Translations under genes and position numbers: made by a program | DNA from: Polytrichum commune | Taxonomy: Eukaryota; Streptophyta; Polytrichopsida; Polytrichales; Polytrichaceae | Length of the DNA stretch: 64,000 nucleotides | Direction: 5' to 3' | Assembly: GCA_950295325.1 (NCBI GenBank) | Contig: OX485804.1 | Location: 21,576,001 to 21,640,000, forward strand | Shown: in pieces, positions 54,484-64,000 of the stretch | How the letters are laid out: the number at the start of each line of letters is the position of its first letter | Numbering within the stretch: position 1 is the first letter of the stretch | Notes under the pieces: generated by a model | Database searches by the model: none | What the model was told of the DNA's origin: nothing | Seen by the model: the letters and a program-made list of their open reading frames with translations, nothing else

Positions 54484-55580
54484 AACCCAACCATCAATTG
54501 AAGTATTTGACGCAAAACCCCAACTGTGATTGTGATCCTATCGAACATGGTAGGAGACATCGAATTCAATGTCGCATCGTCGCACGCCCATTTTTTTAGA
54601 CATCTTCTTGTTGAATTGGATACCTGTTCAGACGTTGAGTTCGACAAATATGGATGTCAGCCATAATGCTCATTCATGTCTCGAATTGTCTTCCTAAAAA
54701 CATGAATGTGTAACGTATTTGCAGGAGGTAAATCCAGGAAAAGTAAGGAAAATGTATTTTCATTTGTTGATGTAATTTTTTTTCACAGTCTGCATATATT
54801 GGTAATGTATGGATAGAAACTCACTAACACTCGTCGTGGTGCTATGTGAATTATTTTGGGATGTAGCAAGCGGTGAGTGCCACGAAAGCGGACGGGCAAA
54901 AGAAGAAATGACATGTCACCAGACATTCCGCGGCCGGTATCGGAGTAGTTCCAAGTTCTATGTATAGTATAAACGACATCATGCATTCATGACAATGAGG
55001 TAGCATAGATGCATGCAAAGTCAATTTTGGGGCGGCTAGTGATTTTGTCGTGGCATAGAACATTTTTTTTTTCCGTTTGTTCTATAGTTCATGCCAATGG
55101 GTAGTGACGTTTTATGTAGGACTGCAACTTTCTAGTTGCAACATGTTGTGGAAATAAATAAAAACCTTTTTATGGCAACATATGTGTGTTTTGCAATAAT
55201 TTTTGTACATGTTCTTTATGTATATGCCCATGCTCATCTAGAATGTCATCCACCTTGACGTCAACAACGTATCCCATACGTTCATGTAAACGTCCATGAC
55301 AATGCCAATGCATGTCAACGTTGACATGCATATTGACGGGATGTTGTCATGAAATATGAGTCCCCAGACATGTTGTCTCCTATCCATGACACCATTGACA
55401 CCTGTCGTGGTGAAGACAATGAAGGAAATCACAATCTTCCACCATACATGATGGCTTCGAAAACATTGCCAAAAACTATAATATCACAAATTTTAATATG
55501 CAGGACAAACATGTTGTCCCCCATAACATTATCATGTCCCATATGACGTCAACCAAAACAACGATTGCAATTGCATTTCC

Positions 55581-55736
55581 ACAAAATGCAATATCCACGT
55601 TATTTCTTTATGGGGTCCACACGTCATCCCACACAAAATGCAATGTCCATGTCATTTCTTTATGGGGTCCACGCGTCATCACACACAAAATGCAATGTCC
55701 ACGTCATTTCTTTATGGGGTCCAAGTGTCACATACG
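55581..55736 (+). repeat. 52-bp tandem repeat, three copies, near the CACTA right end
   Basis: Copies start ACAAAATGCAAT at 55581, 55633 and 55685, and each contains TTTCTTTATGGGGTCCA. Subterminal repeats of this kind are typical transposase-binding regions in CACTA elements; the role here is inference. Confidence 0.8.
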
Positions 55737-56599
55737 TCAGCGGCGAATTCCACGTGAAAGTGGCCCTCCTGGCACTGCCAGCACATCATTTGCTTACATG
55801 GAGCTGACATGTCCGTCTCTAGGGACCATGGAAAATCATGTTTCATATGATGTCACATAAAAAACGAGCTCAAAACGGACATGTTATATCCGTTTTCCTC
55901 ATGTTTTTGGCTCATCAATTATAACGGATTTTAGGTGACGTCCAGAAAAAACAAAGTCCATGTTAAAATGAACGCTGATAGCCGTTTTTTCCGACGTTAA
56001 AAAAAACATATTTTCTTTATAGTGTCAACACAAGAATTGTCTCACGTAGGTAGCAATTGCAAATCACTATAAAATAAAAAATAATTATGAAGATTGAAAA
56101 ATGATAATAGATACATTATCTAAAACTAGATTTAATAAATTCCTAATAAACAAATTTCATACTTCATTATCTTGTATAGATTTTTTATTTTTTTTTGCAC
56201 ACATGCTCTACCAAAGGCTTCTTCCTTTCAACTGATACACCCCAATTATCAACAACTTCTATTAAGGAATCAGATGGATGTAGAACTTTACTTTGCAAAC
56301 ATATTCTAAGTTCTAATAACTTAATATGCACCTTTTGAATAATTCATACAACATTTTTTTGAAGTTCTAGATTTTGTTTCACCAACTCTTGTAATATTGC
56401 TATTCCACTTGATGAAGGATGATTTGTTTTTTATTCTAATTTTGGAGTAATAACGGATATAGATTGACCCGTGTGATAATCTAAAGAGGAGAAAAAATCA
56501 TACTATCATCATTTTGAAGAGATGAAGGAAAATACCAATTTCCATCATTTACGAATTCATAGAATGAAATACATACCCTAAGAAGTTGTGAATCATCTA

Positions 56600-59030
56600 A
56601 ACATGTCATGATATGCAATGCACATAAAATGTTCTTACGTACATTTGTTTGAGATACTCTTGTACATGTACAAGAGACTCATTCTGTATCCGGGTGATAG
56701 ACCAAGTACTTTATATTTGGACCATGATTTCTATCGGAAACAATGATAGGCTCCAATTTTGAACTAGAAAATACGACATCATCCATGTTGATATCTTCAC
56801 TCCTAAGGATCATATTTTAAATGAGTTCATTTCTACGAATATTTTTTATATGACCTTGCATTTAAAAAAAATCTATGTACCAATAGAGTATTACAAGGTC
56901 TTCAATGAGCATCTAAATCAACCAGTGAAGTCTTTTTGGTTTTAGAAATTTTTACTCAATGTTTGTCTTTGTTTTATAAGACCATGATACGATTCAATAG
57001 CTGAACTAATATCTTATGCTACATGAGGATACTCACGTATAGCTTTAATTCACATATTTGTCACATGTTAAAAATATAATTAATCAACATTATATAGAAA
57101 TAAAAATAATGATACACTTATATATCAATTAGTTATTAAAACAAATAAAATTCATTTGAAAGTTAACCAAACAAGGCATAATAAAAAATAATAAGTCTGA
57201 CATAAGAAAATAAAAGAAGTTAAATTGAATTCGTACCCATTTTGCCCATCTATGTGGTCATAAAATACTGAATAAACTTCACTTTGTCAGGGTAATCACG
57301 AAATATTTGTAAAAAAATATTTGAGTATTTTCGACCGTTTTAAGTATTGATCTTCTAAATGTCTTCATATACATAACTTCTCCAAGCTTCCGCATAGTGT
57401 CATGTCTCACTTTTTTATTACATTTTTTTATCAAGTGATTGAGCCAACATCTTCTTACATGCCATAAACACAATATAATTGAAGTTGATCCTCCCCACAC
57501 CATCTTGTATTTTAAAACAATTACATATTTTAATATTAAATAAAAATTAAATAGTATAATATTATTATAAAATAAATAAAATATACATGATAACATTGAA
57601 TTCTACATCAGTATTGTCCACAATAAAAAATTAGGCTTTCACTTAATATATAGTTTTTTCATCTTCTCATTGATTGAGTTCAACCAAATTGCCATGTATG
57701 ATGTTTTTGCACTGTTTCTAATGATCCACGTTACAAGAATGTCGTTTGAAAATGAATCAAATAGTATCAGAATAAAAAATGATATTGTCAAAGTTCAATA
57801 AATGAAGTTAATATCATATCCGAACTGAAAATAAAATACAAAAAAGTAGAAATTAAATATTAAAAAAAAACATAAATAGTCAAGACTTACTTTGTATTTA
57901 TTAGTACCAAATATTGCATCACATGCAACAAGATTTTTGTGACCAAAATCACAAATTTTCTTTTGTTGCCAAGGGAGTTGAATGCCCAAAGTAAAATATG
58001 TATCAGATGTAGTTGATGCTTTTATTTAAAAAATACACATTTAGGATGTTCTTGAATCTACATATTCACACTTGTTGTATCACAAGAATGTTGTTGGCAT
58101 TTTTTTTGTTCAAATTTTTAGCTATATTTAAAACGTCTTTCATCTTTAAGCAATCATTACGTGTCATATTTCTTTCTTCTTTAAGATCTACCTTTGCTTT
58201 TACCATTCTGAAATGTTCTGCTAAAATCTATTGAGGTTTTAATTTCCGAGCCAGTTTTTGTTCTATCCAAAGCTTCATGTCCTGCATATCCATAGTTTGT
58301 GCTGAGTTTTTTTTATTTTTTTATTTTTTAATAATGATTTTTACAGATGTGCTATCAGCAATTTCATGACAAGGTAAACCATACTTATCAATATGATTTG
58401 CCTGATAGTATGTAATTTGAGCAACTAAAGGCTATAAATAAAATTATTTAATTTAAAATTTAGCTATGTATCTCTGTCTACTAGGTCCACCTTCATGTCG
58501 TGCCAACCTGCTCCTTTGTCCAATCTTAGGTTTATTGGATTTATCAAGTATCAAATATTTATCAAATCTATAATCTTTGTCGTTATATGAATATTGTCAC
58601 TTGTAATAATAAAATCAATGATTAGCGTATTGCAACATCAACATTAATTGAAACTACGAACATGAAAGTTATGCAAAAATTCATATAACATATGATTTGT
58701 TTTTCATATACTATATGTACTTGATGAAGATGTTCTTGTTGAACCTTGAACGTTCCATGTCAGTGTCGTTTTCAACCTTAAATTGATAAAAAAATGTAGG
58801 GGCAAGTGCATTGTTACATTCAACTTGTATGAATTCATTCACTCAGTCATAAGGAATACAAGCAATTTGAATATTGATAGATTTGTCTTTAACTTTTCTT
58901 ATTCTATTTTTCCAATGAAGTTGATCATAGGAAATGGGACAATTTGGATTTTGAACTACATAAGGAATATCTCGAAGCTCCGCCATTTTTTCAGATTCCT
59001 ATCAATCCAAACATATACATTATGATTCAA
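56600..59030 (-). pseudogene. MULE/FAR1-type transposase, decayed
   Basis: Minus-strand remains of a Mutator-like transposase, read through many stops and shifts. From N to C: PNCPISYDQLHW and VNEFIQVECNN (58.95-58.80 kb); a zinc-finger end NHIDKYGLPCHE (about 58.4 kb); NIAKNLNKKNANN (about 58.1 kb); then the MULE core GHKNLVACDAIFGTNKYK (57795-57989), carrying the first catalytic Asp. The core continues with ILVTWIIRNSAKTSYMAIW and NEKMKK (about 57.7 kb), and with TSIILCLWHVRRCWLNHLIK and KLGEVMY (57279-57596). A SWIM zinc finger with CTCTRV...CALHI lies near 56.63-56.70 kb. These blocks, in this order, identify a MULE/FAR1-family protein. The second and third catalytic residues and the termini could not be placed with certainty. 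No terminal repeats were found. Confidence 0.7.
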
Positions 59031-60395
59031 TATTAGTTTCACATTAGATAATTTGAGTTAAAACTGTACATCTAATTTTGTCAAATATGTAGGGCCCACC
59101 AAATGGTTCATTTATATATAAATGAATTTGATTACTTTAGTGATTTAATAGATTCAAAATGAAATTGCTCATTTTCAGAGAAAAAAAAACATGATACAAT
59201 TACTCATGAAATTACTCATAATACAATGAAATTACTCATCACTTACTCAAGTTCCTGAATCTTGAAAACTCCATGATTCCCATCATCTCTTCTTTCCAGC
59301 ATAACACCCACAAAATCTCATAGCACTTCATAAGCACAAACTACGCAAAAGAGCTTAACACATGATCATTACTTTGCACCAAACCAAAGCCAATTCATCA
59401 AAGAATTACAAAACATATCAAAAAGTTTTTTTCAATCAAGATTCCATCAATTCCGGCACACCATCGACCTGATAAAGCTCAAAAGGCTCAAAACACAACC
59501 CTATGTGAAATCTCACCTCACTTAAGGTGACTAGCAGAAAGTTGATACCATTGACTATGTGGGCAAGTTGGATACTTCTTTGAAACTATAACATGAATCC
59601 TGCTGAATCATCCACAATGTGTAACTTCATATGTGAAACAAATTAAAAGGAAACCTGCACGAAGGAGATGCAAATTAGCACAATCTTGGTACAAGAACTG
59701 TATACTAGTATAAATAACTCCTACATTGAGAATGTAAAGCAATGATATCACAACCTTTTTCTTGTTGGAAACCTTGATGGAAGTATACAACCCACACAAT
59801 CAACTCAACTGCATGTCTTTTATAAAAAGGCTAACGGTGGCATTTTCTACAGTACATCCATTACAATACACGATCTGGTAATTTATTATTTCTCTGTCCA
59901 ATTAGAGGAGTCAATTTCCATATTTTGAGTAGAAGAAGAAACTCTAAACAGAGCAAGAACTGCACTAACACCCACTTTCTTGCATAGTTCGAAGAAGTAA
60001 AGATGTGTTGAGATGAACAAACACTATATATGGTAATTGGAGACTTTTTGATGATTTTGAGACTATTTAAGGACGCACTTTTCAAATTTGGACTAGTTTT
60101 GACAACCTAAAAATCCCATATGTATAATTTTGGATACTGTTCTCAGACATAAAGGCATCAAAGTGAACAAAAATGTGAAGCATACATGAAAATATTTGCG
60201 TATGGAATGAGAAATCGTTATGAATGGAAGGGAAGATGCGGAGAATGATTGGAAATTGAATGAATTCAATGGGATTGAAATACAAATATAATGGAAATAC
60301 CATCAATGTCTTGAATAACTTGAAATAAAATAGGAAGTAAACACTAATATGTTCTACCCCTAAATGCATTTAGGGAGCCCCTATACGTTTCTAGT
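59031..60395. other. Intergenic, no recognised feature
   Basis: AT-rich sequence upstream (in transcription sense) of the decayed MULE transposase. It may include that element's 5' region; nothing else is supported. Confidence 0.45.
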
Positions 60396-61430
60396 CCCAC
60401 TAGTCCGTCCCACTATTTTTTTTTCGCGGATGTGTCCTTGCTTTTGGCAGCCTCCATGACTCTGAAAATCTCCGGCCCGCGGCTGTAACCATTTTTGTTG
60501 ACTGGCCCGGAATATGTGTCGTTCTTCCATATATCCGGACGTGCTCCCGAATTGTACAAAGTGGTATTGTGAGTGGAATACGAGTGCGTTTGTGAGAGGG
60601 ATTGTCTTGCGCTTCACTGGAGGGCCAAACAACGATCGGACTCGGATGATGTGGCCTTGAGGGAGTGCCTATCCAAGGAAGACGTTGAGGAGGGCCGGCC
60701 ACCAATCGAGCGGGGGGCCACTTGCAAAATAATGCCATATTACTAGGAGAAAAACAAGAGTAGGAATGGAGTGGGGGAACAAGGAGGGCGGTTTGGGATA
60801 GGCGCTCGTAAAGTTCCCGGCACGCACATGCAAGATAAGGAAATCAACGGCGGGAAAGGGGTTTAGGGTTGAAGAAGGGCACCTTGGCTTTGGGGACGTC
60901 CATGCCGGGGATGATGGGCGTTGACGGGAGCGTCCGGAGCCGATCGAACTATGGTACTGTTGAATAATGGGGGGGGGGGGGGGGATCAAGGCACAGAGGG
61001 CCAACGACCGCGGAGGAGGTTGCGGGGGGAGGAACGGAGCTGGACAGGGAGGTGTCGCACCAGGGGGCTTCCATGCGGGGACGCCGGCTCGGCCCGCGAC
61101 GAGCGACGTCGTCGTCCATCGAGGGCGACAAATGTCCCAAACGAACGAGCGTTCGTTTCTCCTTGGAGAGGGGGGAAGGGCGACGGGGCGTACCGGCGGG
61201 CGACAAGTCTAGGGGGCGGGTTGTTTACAACGCCATCGTTGATCCCGACGTCCTGGGAGTAATCCACGGCCGAGGCTGCATCCACTGCCGAGAACTGGTA
61301 GAGGGATGGCATTTGGAAGTCCGTCATGTCGCGGGAAGGGGAGCTAGGGGTCGAGTGGGGATGGGAAGGGTCGTCGAGGACAGGTCCATCACATAGGGGG
61401 GCAGATTATGGGCAACAACAACAACAACAC
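60396..61430. other. GC-rich block with overlapping ORFs on both strands
   Basis: Composition rises sharply compared with the AT-rich left side. Both strands stay open for about 110 codons in several frames (for example 61052-61396 plus and 60986-61327 minus), which mainly reflects GC richness. On the minus strand the stretch follows the HAD pseudogene and could be its 3' end or another captured fragment. A poly-G run lies at about 60970-60983 and an (AAC)n run at 61412-61430. No domain was recognised. Confidence 0.3.
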
Positions 61431-61496
61431 ATCTAAAAGCGGAGCAAACATTAAATATGTGAACCACATGATAACAAACACAGACACGGAGGCATT

Positions 61497-63030
61497 TCAA
61501 ATCAATTTATTGAATTTCGCGAGCCGCATGATGCTCTTATATACATTATCGCGGGGGCTTAGTGTCGCATCGCCTATGGGGTTGGACCTAACAAAATCCG
61601 GGATGCTTCTAGGGTGGAGCACAAACCTTCTAAGGTAGGGGGCTAGCTTATCGACCAAAAATGTGTCGTTCCTATCGCCGGTCCACGGGTTGGGGAAGAT
61701 GACGTTGCCCGGGGGGTTCAAAACGCACTTGGTGGGGCTGTCGTCGATGAGGAGGGTGTTCTCCAGAGACGGCCACCACCCGTGGGGTACCCCCTCGAGT
61801 AGGGGGACGCCTCGCCACAATGTGGACTCGAGCTCGGGGGGTGCACCTTTCATTAAAACCTAGAATCACGTGCGTTCACTGCATACTCTAAAAACCCCCT
61901 ATATACAAGTTATTTTTTGTGAAATGAAGTAATACACATACAATTGCAACAATAAATATACAAGTGACAATATGTTTACACAAAAAAACATCCATTCATA
62001 TATAGTCATTAACATAAGTATACAAATATACTTTTGAACAATAATCAACCCCTATAATATGTATAACAAAATATCCTAGCTTTCATCAGCAAAGTCGTTG
62101 AAAACTTTTTCATCTCCCGGATGTAACTCATAAACATTTGATTCACCGATATATGTCATTGTAGCCAATGCAATTATTGTCTCTAAGTCTACCATCAAAT
62201 GATCAGTAAGATCATATGTCCACTTATTGTTAGCCCCTTTTTGATACCAACATAAACCAATCTCCTTGTTATTTTGAGCTGAACGAATCATTTCAAAACC
62301 CTAATACTGCCTCTTTCCCCGATATTACCTTGACACCTTGTACATGGTTCATACTACCCTATAAGGTTGCTAACGAAAATCGTTAATCCTAGTTAATCCT
62401 TCATCCAATATGAAAACTTATGATATGTAGTATAATAACAGTACCATACAAATACAATTATTGTATACTTTTTAAAGGCCTTCCATATATGTACGTAACT
62501 ATAAATTATAACATGTATACCATATGTATACGTAATACGGCAAGGTCCAAATCAATACCCCTCCTGTGCACTCACGTATACTCGTACATGTTTAGTACGT
62601 GCACCCCCCCAAGGACTCGAGGACCTTGAGGAACCGTTGTCCTCCGCCTTGACTGCCGAACTTGGGCATCGGCATACCCTTCTTGTCGAGCAGCTCGTTG
62701 CACGCCTCTTGGCCGAGGACGAGGCAAGGGCTCGGGAGGTCATGGAAGAGGAAGTCGACAATGGACTCCGTGTTCTCCATGACCATGGAGCTCCACACGA
62801 CGACGTGAGCGAAGTCGAGCACCTCGTGAAGAAGTCCCGCAAGCCGGGACGGGCGCAGACAACCTTGCGGTTAATGAGAGCGTTGAGCTCGTTGTCGTAG
62901 TCATTCTCGTCGGGATGACGGAAGGGACGCATGGGAACCTTGGGGATGTGTTTGGTGTGACACCACACCCCGTTGAGGTCAAAAACTAGGAACGGTCTGT
63001 TGGGTCTCAAGTCCACTGGCTGAGGGGTTG
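61497..63030 (-). pseudogene. FCP1/NIF-type HAD phosphatase-like gene, frameshifted
   Basis: Two minus-strand coding blocks make one HAD-superfamily phosphatase domain of the FCP1/NIF type. The 5' block (about 63016-62590) starts RPFLVFDLNGVWCHTKH, with motif I containing the nucleophile Asp (DLNGV, where FCP1 has DxDxT/V). It continues RPGLRDF, then shifts frame near 62830 (one base lost) into DFAHVVVWSSMVMENTESIV, the motif II region. The 3' block (61863-61497) gives ENTLLIDDSPTKCVLNPPGN, motif III with Asp-Asp, then VIFPNPW and LAPYLRRF. About 740 bp separate the blocks, an intron or insertion. The frameshift and the altered first motif argue against function. Such proteins dephosphorylate Ser/Thr, classically the RNA polymerase II tail. 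Confidence 0.75.
62076..62291 (-). CDS. Small unrecognised domain, copy C (between the HAD blocks)
   Basis: A 71-codon ORF with NNKWTYDLTDHLMVDLETII and a C-terminal acidic tail (FNDFADES). It matches, at the level of W/F-x-x-D...VD-x-(D/E)-(S/T)-I-I, the end of the transposon protein at 32201-32395 and the ORF at 63053-63325. It lies in the gap between the two HAD blocks on the same strand. Function unknown; it is probably carried by mobile DNA. Confidence 0.45.
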   Translation of the reverse strand: MIRSAQNNKEIGLCWYQKGANNKWTYDLTDHLMVDLETIIALATMTYIGESNVYELHPGDEKVFNDFADES

Positions 63031-63052
63031 CGACCTATCTCCGGGGGGTCTT

Positions 63053-63325
63053 GTGATTAACAATTTGACTAGTTTAATGCTATATTTAGGTTGGGACACC
63101 AAAAAGAGTTTCAAGTGGACAATGGACTCAACATACGGACCGGTTTGGATAAACATGGATACCATACTTTGTGTTTGGAAACCCTGCAAGGGTTCCAAAT
63201 TAGAAACAATGACCATCCCCCAAAAACATATAGATTTTGCCAAAGACAACTTGGCACGTATTGCAGATGCGGAAAATGACGCCGAGAATGGATATGAAGC
63301 GGAAGATGGAGATGAGGAAACATAA
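63053..63325 (+). CDS. Small unrecognised domain, copy B
   Basis: A 90-codon ORF: YLGWDTKKSFKWTMDSTYG, then VWINMDTILCVWKP, ending in an acidic tail (DAENDAENGYEAEDGDEET). It shares the K-W-T-x-D...(V/I)-(N/D)-(M/L)-(D/E)-T-I core with copies at 62076-62291 (minus) and 32201-32395 (plus). It starts about 40 bp from the HAD pseudogene on the opposite strand. No known family is recognised; an intron or frame break may hide more of it upstream. Confidence 0.45.
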   Translation: MINNLTSLMLYLGWDTKKSFKWTMDSTYGPVWINMDTILCVWKPCKGSKLETMTIPQKHIDFAKDNLARIADAENDAENGYEAEDGDEET

Positions 63326-63689
63326 CGTAGATGAAAATTAATGGTGAAAAACATGGGCACTTAATAGACTTGGCTTTTAATAGACTTAGTAGATTTGCTA
63401 CATTCAATTGTGGCATACGTTTGGGATGTGCCATCCAATTCCATAAGACCTTATATATGGGATGCGCACCCTAAGCTTTATAATGACATAAAACCATTTG
63501 TTTTTAAGATTTGATTGTTATTTTCCACATGTAGTTCACGTTTCCATTATAATTCAAGGTCTTTCTATTATTAGTAATTCTAATAAGCTTCACGTGCAAA
63601 TTTGTAAACCATCATGTTCCTGATGTTCCCAATGTTCCGTATGCTCACAATATTGGCATCCCAAACTATGGGCATATTTTATTTTGAGA

Positions 63690-63721
63690 CTTTCCAAAAT
63701 CTCCGATTAACGAATGTAGTG
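63690..63721. mobile_element. Single CACTA-like terminal repeat
   Basis: CTCCGATTAACGAATGTAGTG is the inverse of the end found in the P450 intron MITE (CACTATATTCGTTAATT...), with about three differences in 24. No partner end was found in the window, so it is a truncated element or one with a degraded left end. Confidence 0.5.
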
Positions 63722-64000
63722 TTAACACCTACAAGTCACAACTCGAGAAGAGAAAATGACTGTATATATCGGATGCGTGCATGCAAACAACGGCTTCTGA
63801 GCTCCAAGATGGAAAGTAACTTACAATGTTTGAAATTCAATCATTTAGACATTTCCTCCTCTGTGGGGATGACGAATGTGGGTCAGCTGGTTCCAAAACT
63901 TGGCATAAGCACATCTTTGATCATGTGTAGCATTTTCTGTTCTTTCAAGAGATCACAAGGTCAAGGCAATTAGTGAGAACGGACAGACACCACGTTTCAG

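Larger units (their letters stand above)
52151..56024. mobile_element. CACTA-like transposon, non-autonomous, with captured-looking sequence
   Basis: A 3,874-bp element. The left end CACTATAAGAAA and right end TTTCTTTATAGTG are inverted repeats, flanked by the 3-bp duplication TCA (52148-52150 and 56025-56027). These are hallmarks of the CACTA (En/Spm) superfamily. No transposase was recognised. The middle (52.9-54.6 kb) is GC-richer than the ends and has coding-like composition, consistent with captured host fragments. A 52-bp tandem repeat sits near the right end. Confidence 0.85.

Noticed and set aside
53940-54647. 235-codon Ser/Thr-rich minus-strand ORF in the CACTA element
   Set aside because: Likely the antisense shadow of the acidic plus-strand ORF; no domain.
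60396-61430. Protein-coding gene in the GC-rich block
   Set aside because: Several frames are open on both strands at once and none shows a recognisable domain, so coding cannot be claimed.

Overview
This looks like nuclear DNA from a land plant or close streptophyte relative, in a gene-poor, transposon-rich region. The signs are a spliced A-type cytochrome P450 with a plant membrane anchor and PPGP hinge, FAR1/MULE-type transposase remains, CACTA, MULE and Tourist-like DNA transposons, a tRNA-derived SINE and RNase H-bearing LINEs. A DNMT3-like methyltransferase with unpermuted motif order fits a non-flowering lineage (alga, bryophyte, fern), but I cannot fix the lineage. Few host genes are visible: an apparently intact P450 (18.66-23.22 kb, three exons), two exons of an acyl-CoA oxidase 4-like gene (36.7-37.1 kb) and a frameshifted FCP1/NIF-type HAD phosphatase (61.5-63.0 kb, minus).

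Layout. 1-2429 and 12341-13094 are one minus-strand LINE split by a 9.9-kb Ty3/gypsy-type element at 2430-12340 (4-bp target duplication GTTT). 13095-14100 is a 1-kb repeat found again at 50276-51280. 14.1-18.6 kb is featureless. The P450 follows, with a small CACTA-like MITE in intron 1. 23.7-34.4 kb is minus-strand LINE sequence, with a truncated SINE between two LINE pieces, and a nested pair of 8-bp-TSD DNA transposons (29231-33665 containing 30354-31961). 34.4-46 kb is mostly non-coding, with a Tourist-like MITE, the acyl-CoA oxidase exons, a 365-bp MULE-type MITE, a full SINE and a 51-bp minisatellite. 46370-49165 is a MULE with 826-bp inverted arms. 52151-56024 is a CACTA-like element. 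56.6-59.0 kb is a decayed MULE transposase. 60.4-63.4 kb holds GC-rich sequence, the HAD pseudogene and two copies of an unrecognised small domain.

The most striking system is the gypsy element. One reading frame of about 2,414 codons (4126-11367) encodes, in order, gag, two zinc knuckles, aspartic protease, a full C5-cytosine DNA methyltransferase, reverse transcriptase, RNase H, DDE integrase and a C-terminal PHD finger. Seven in-frame stops break it; six are TGA and one TAG, the pattern expected from deamination of methylated cytosine in CGA or CAG codons. Its terminal repeats are not simple LTRs: they are arranged A1-internal-B1-A2-B2, a split-direct-repeat layout familiar from tyrosine-recombinase elements but unexpected for an integrase element. 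Methyltransferases captured by retrotransposons have been reported in dinoflagellates and charophyte algae (de Mendoza and colleagues, 2018); the PHD finger and the repeat layout seen here may be new.
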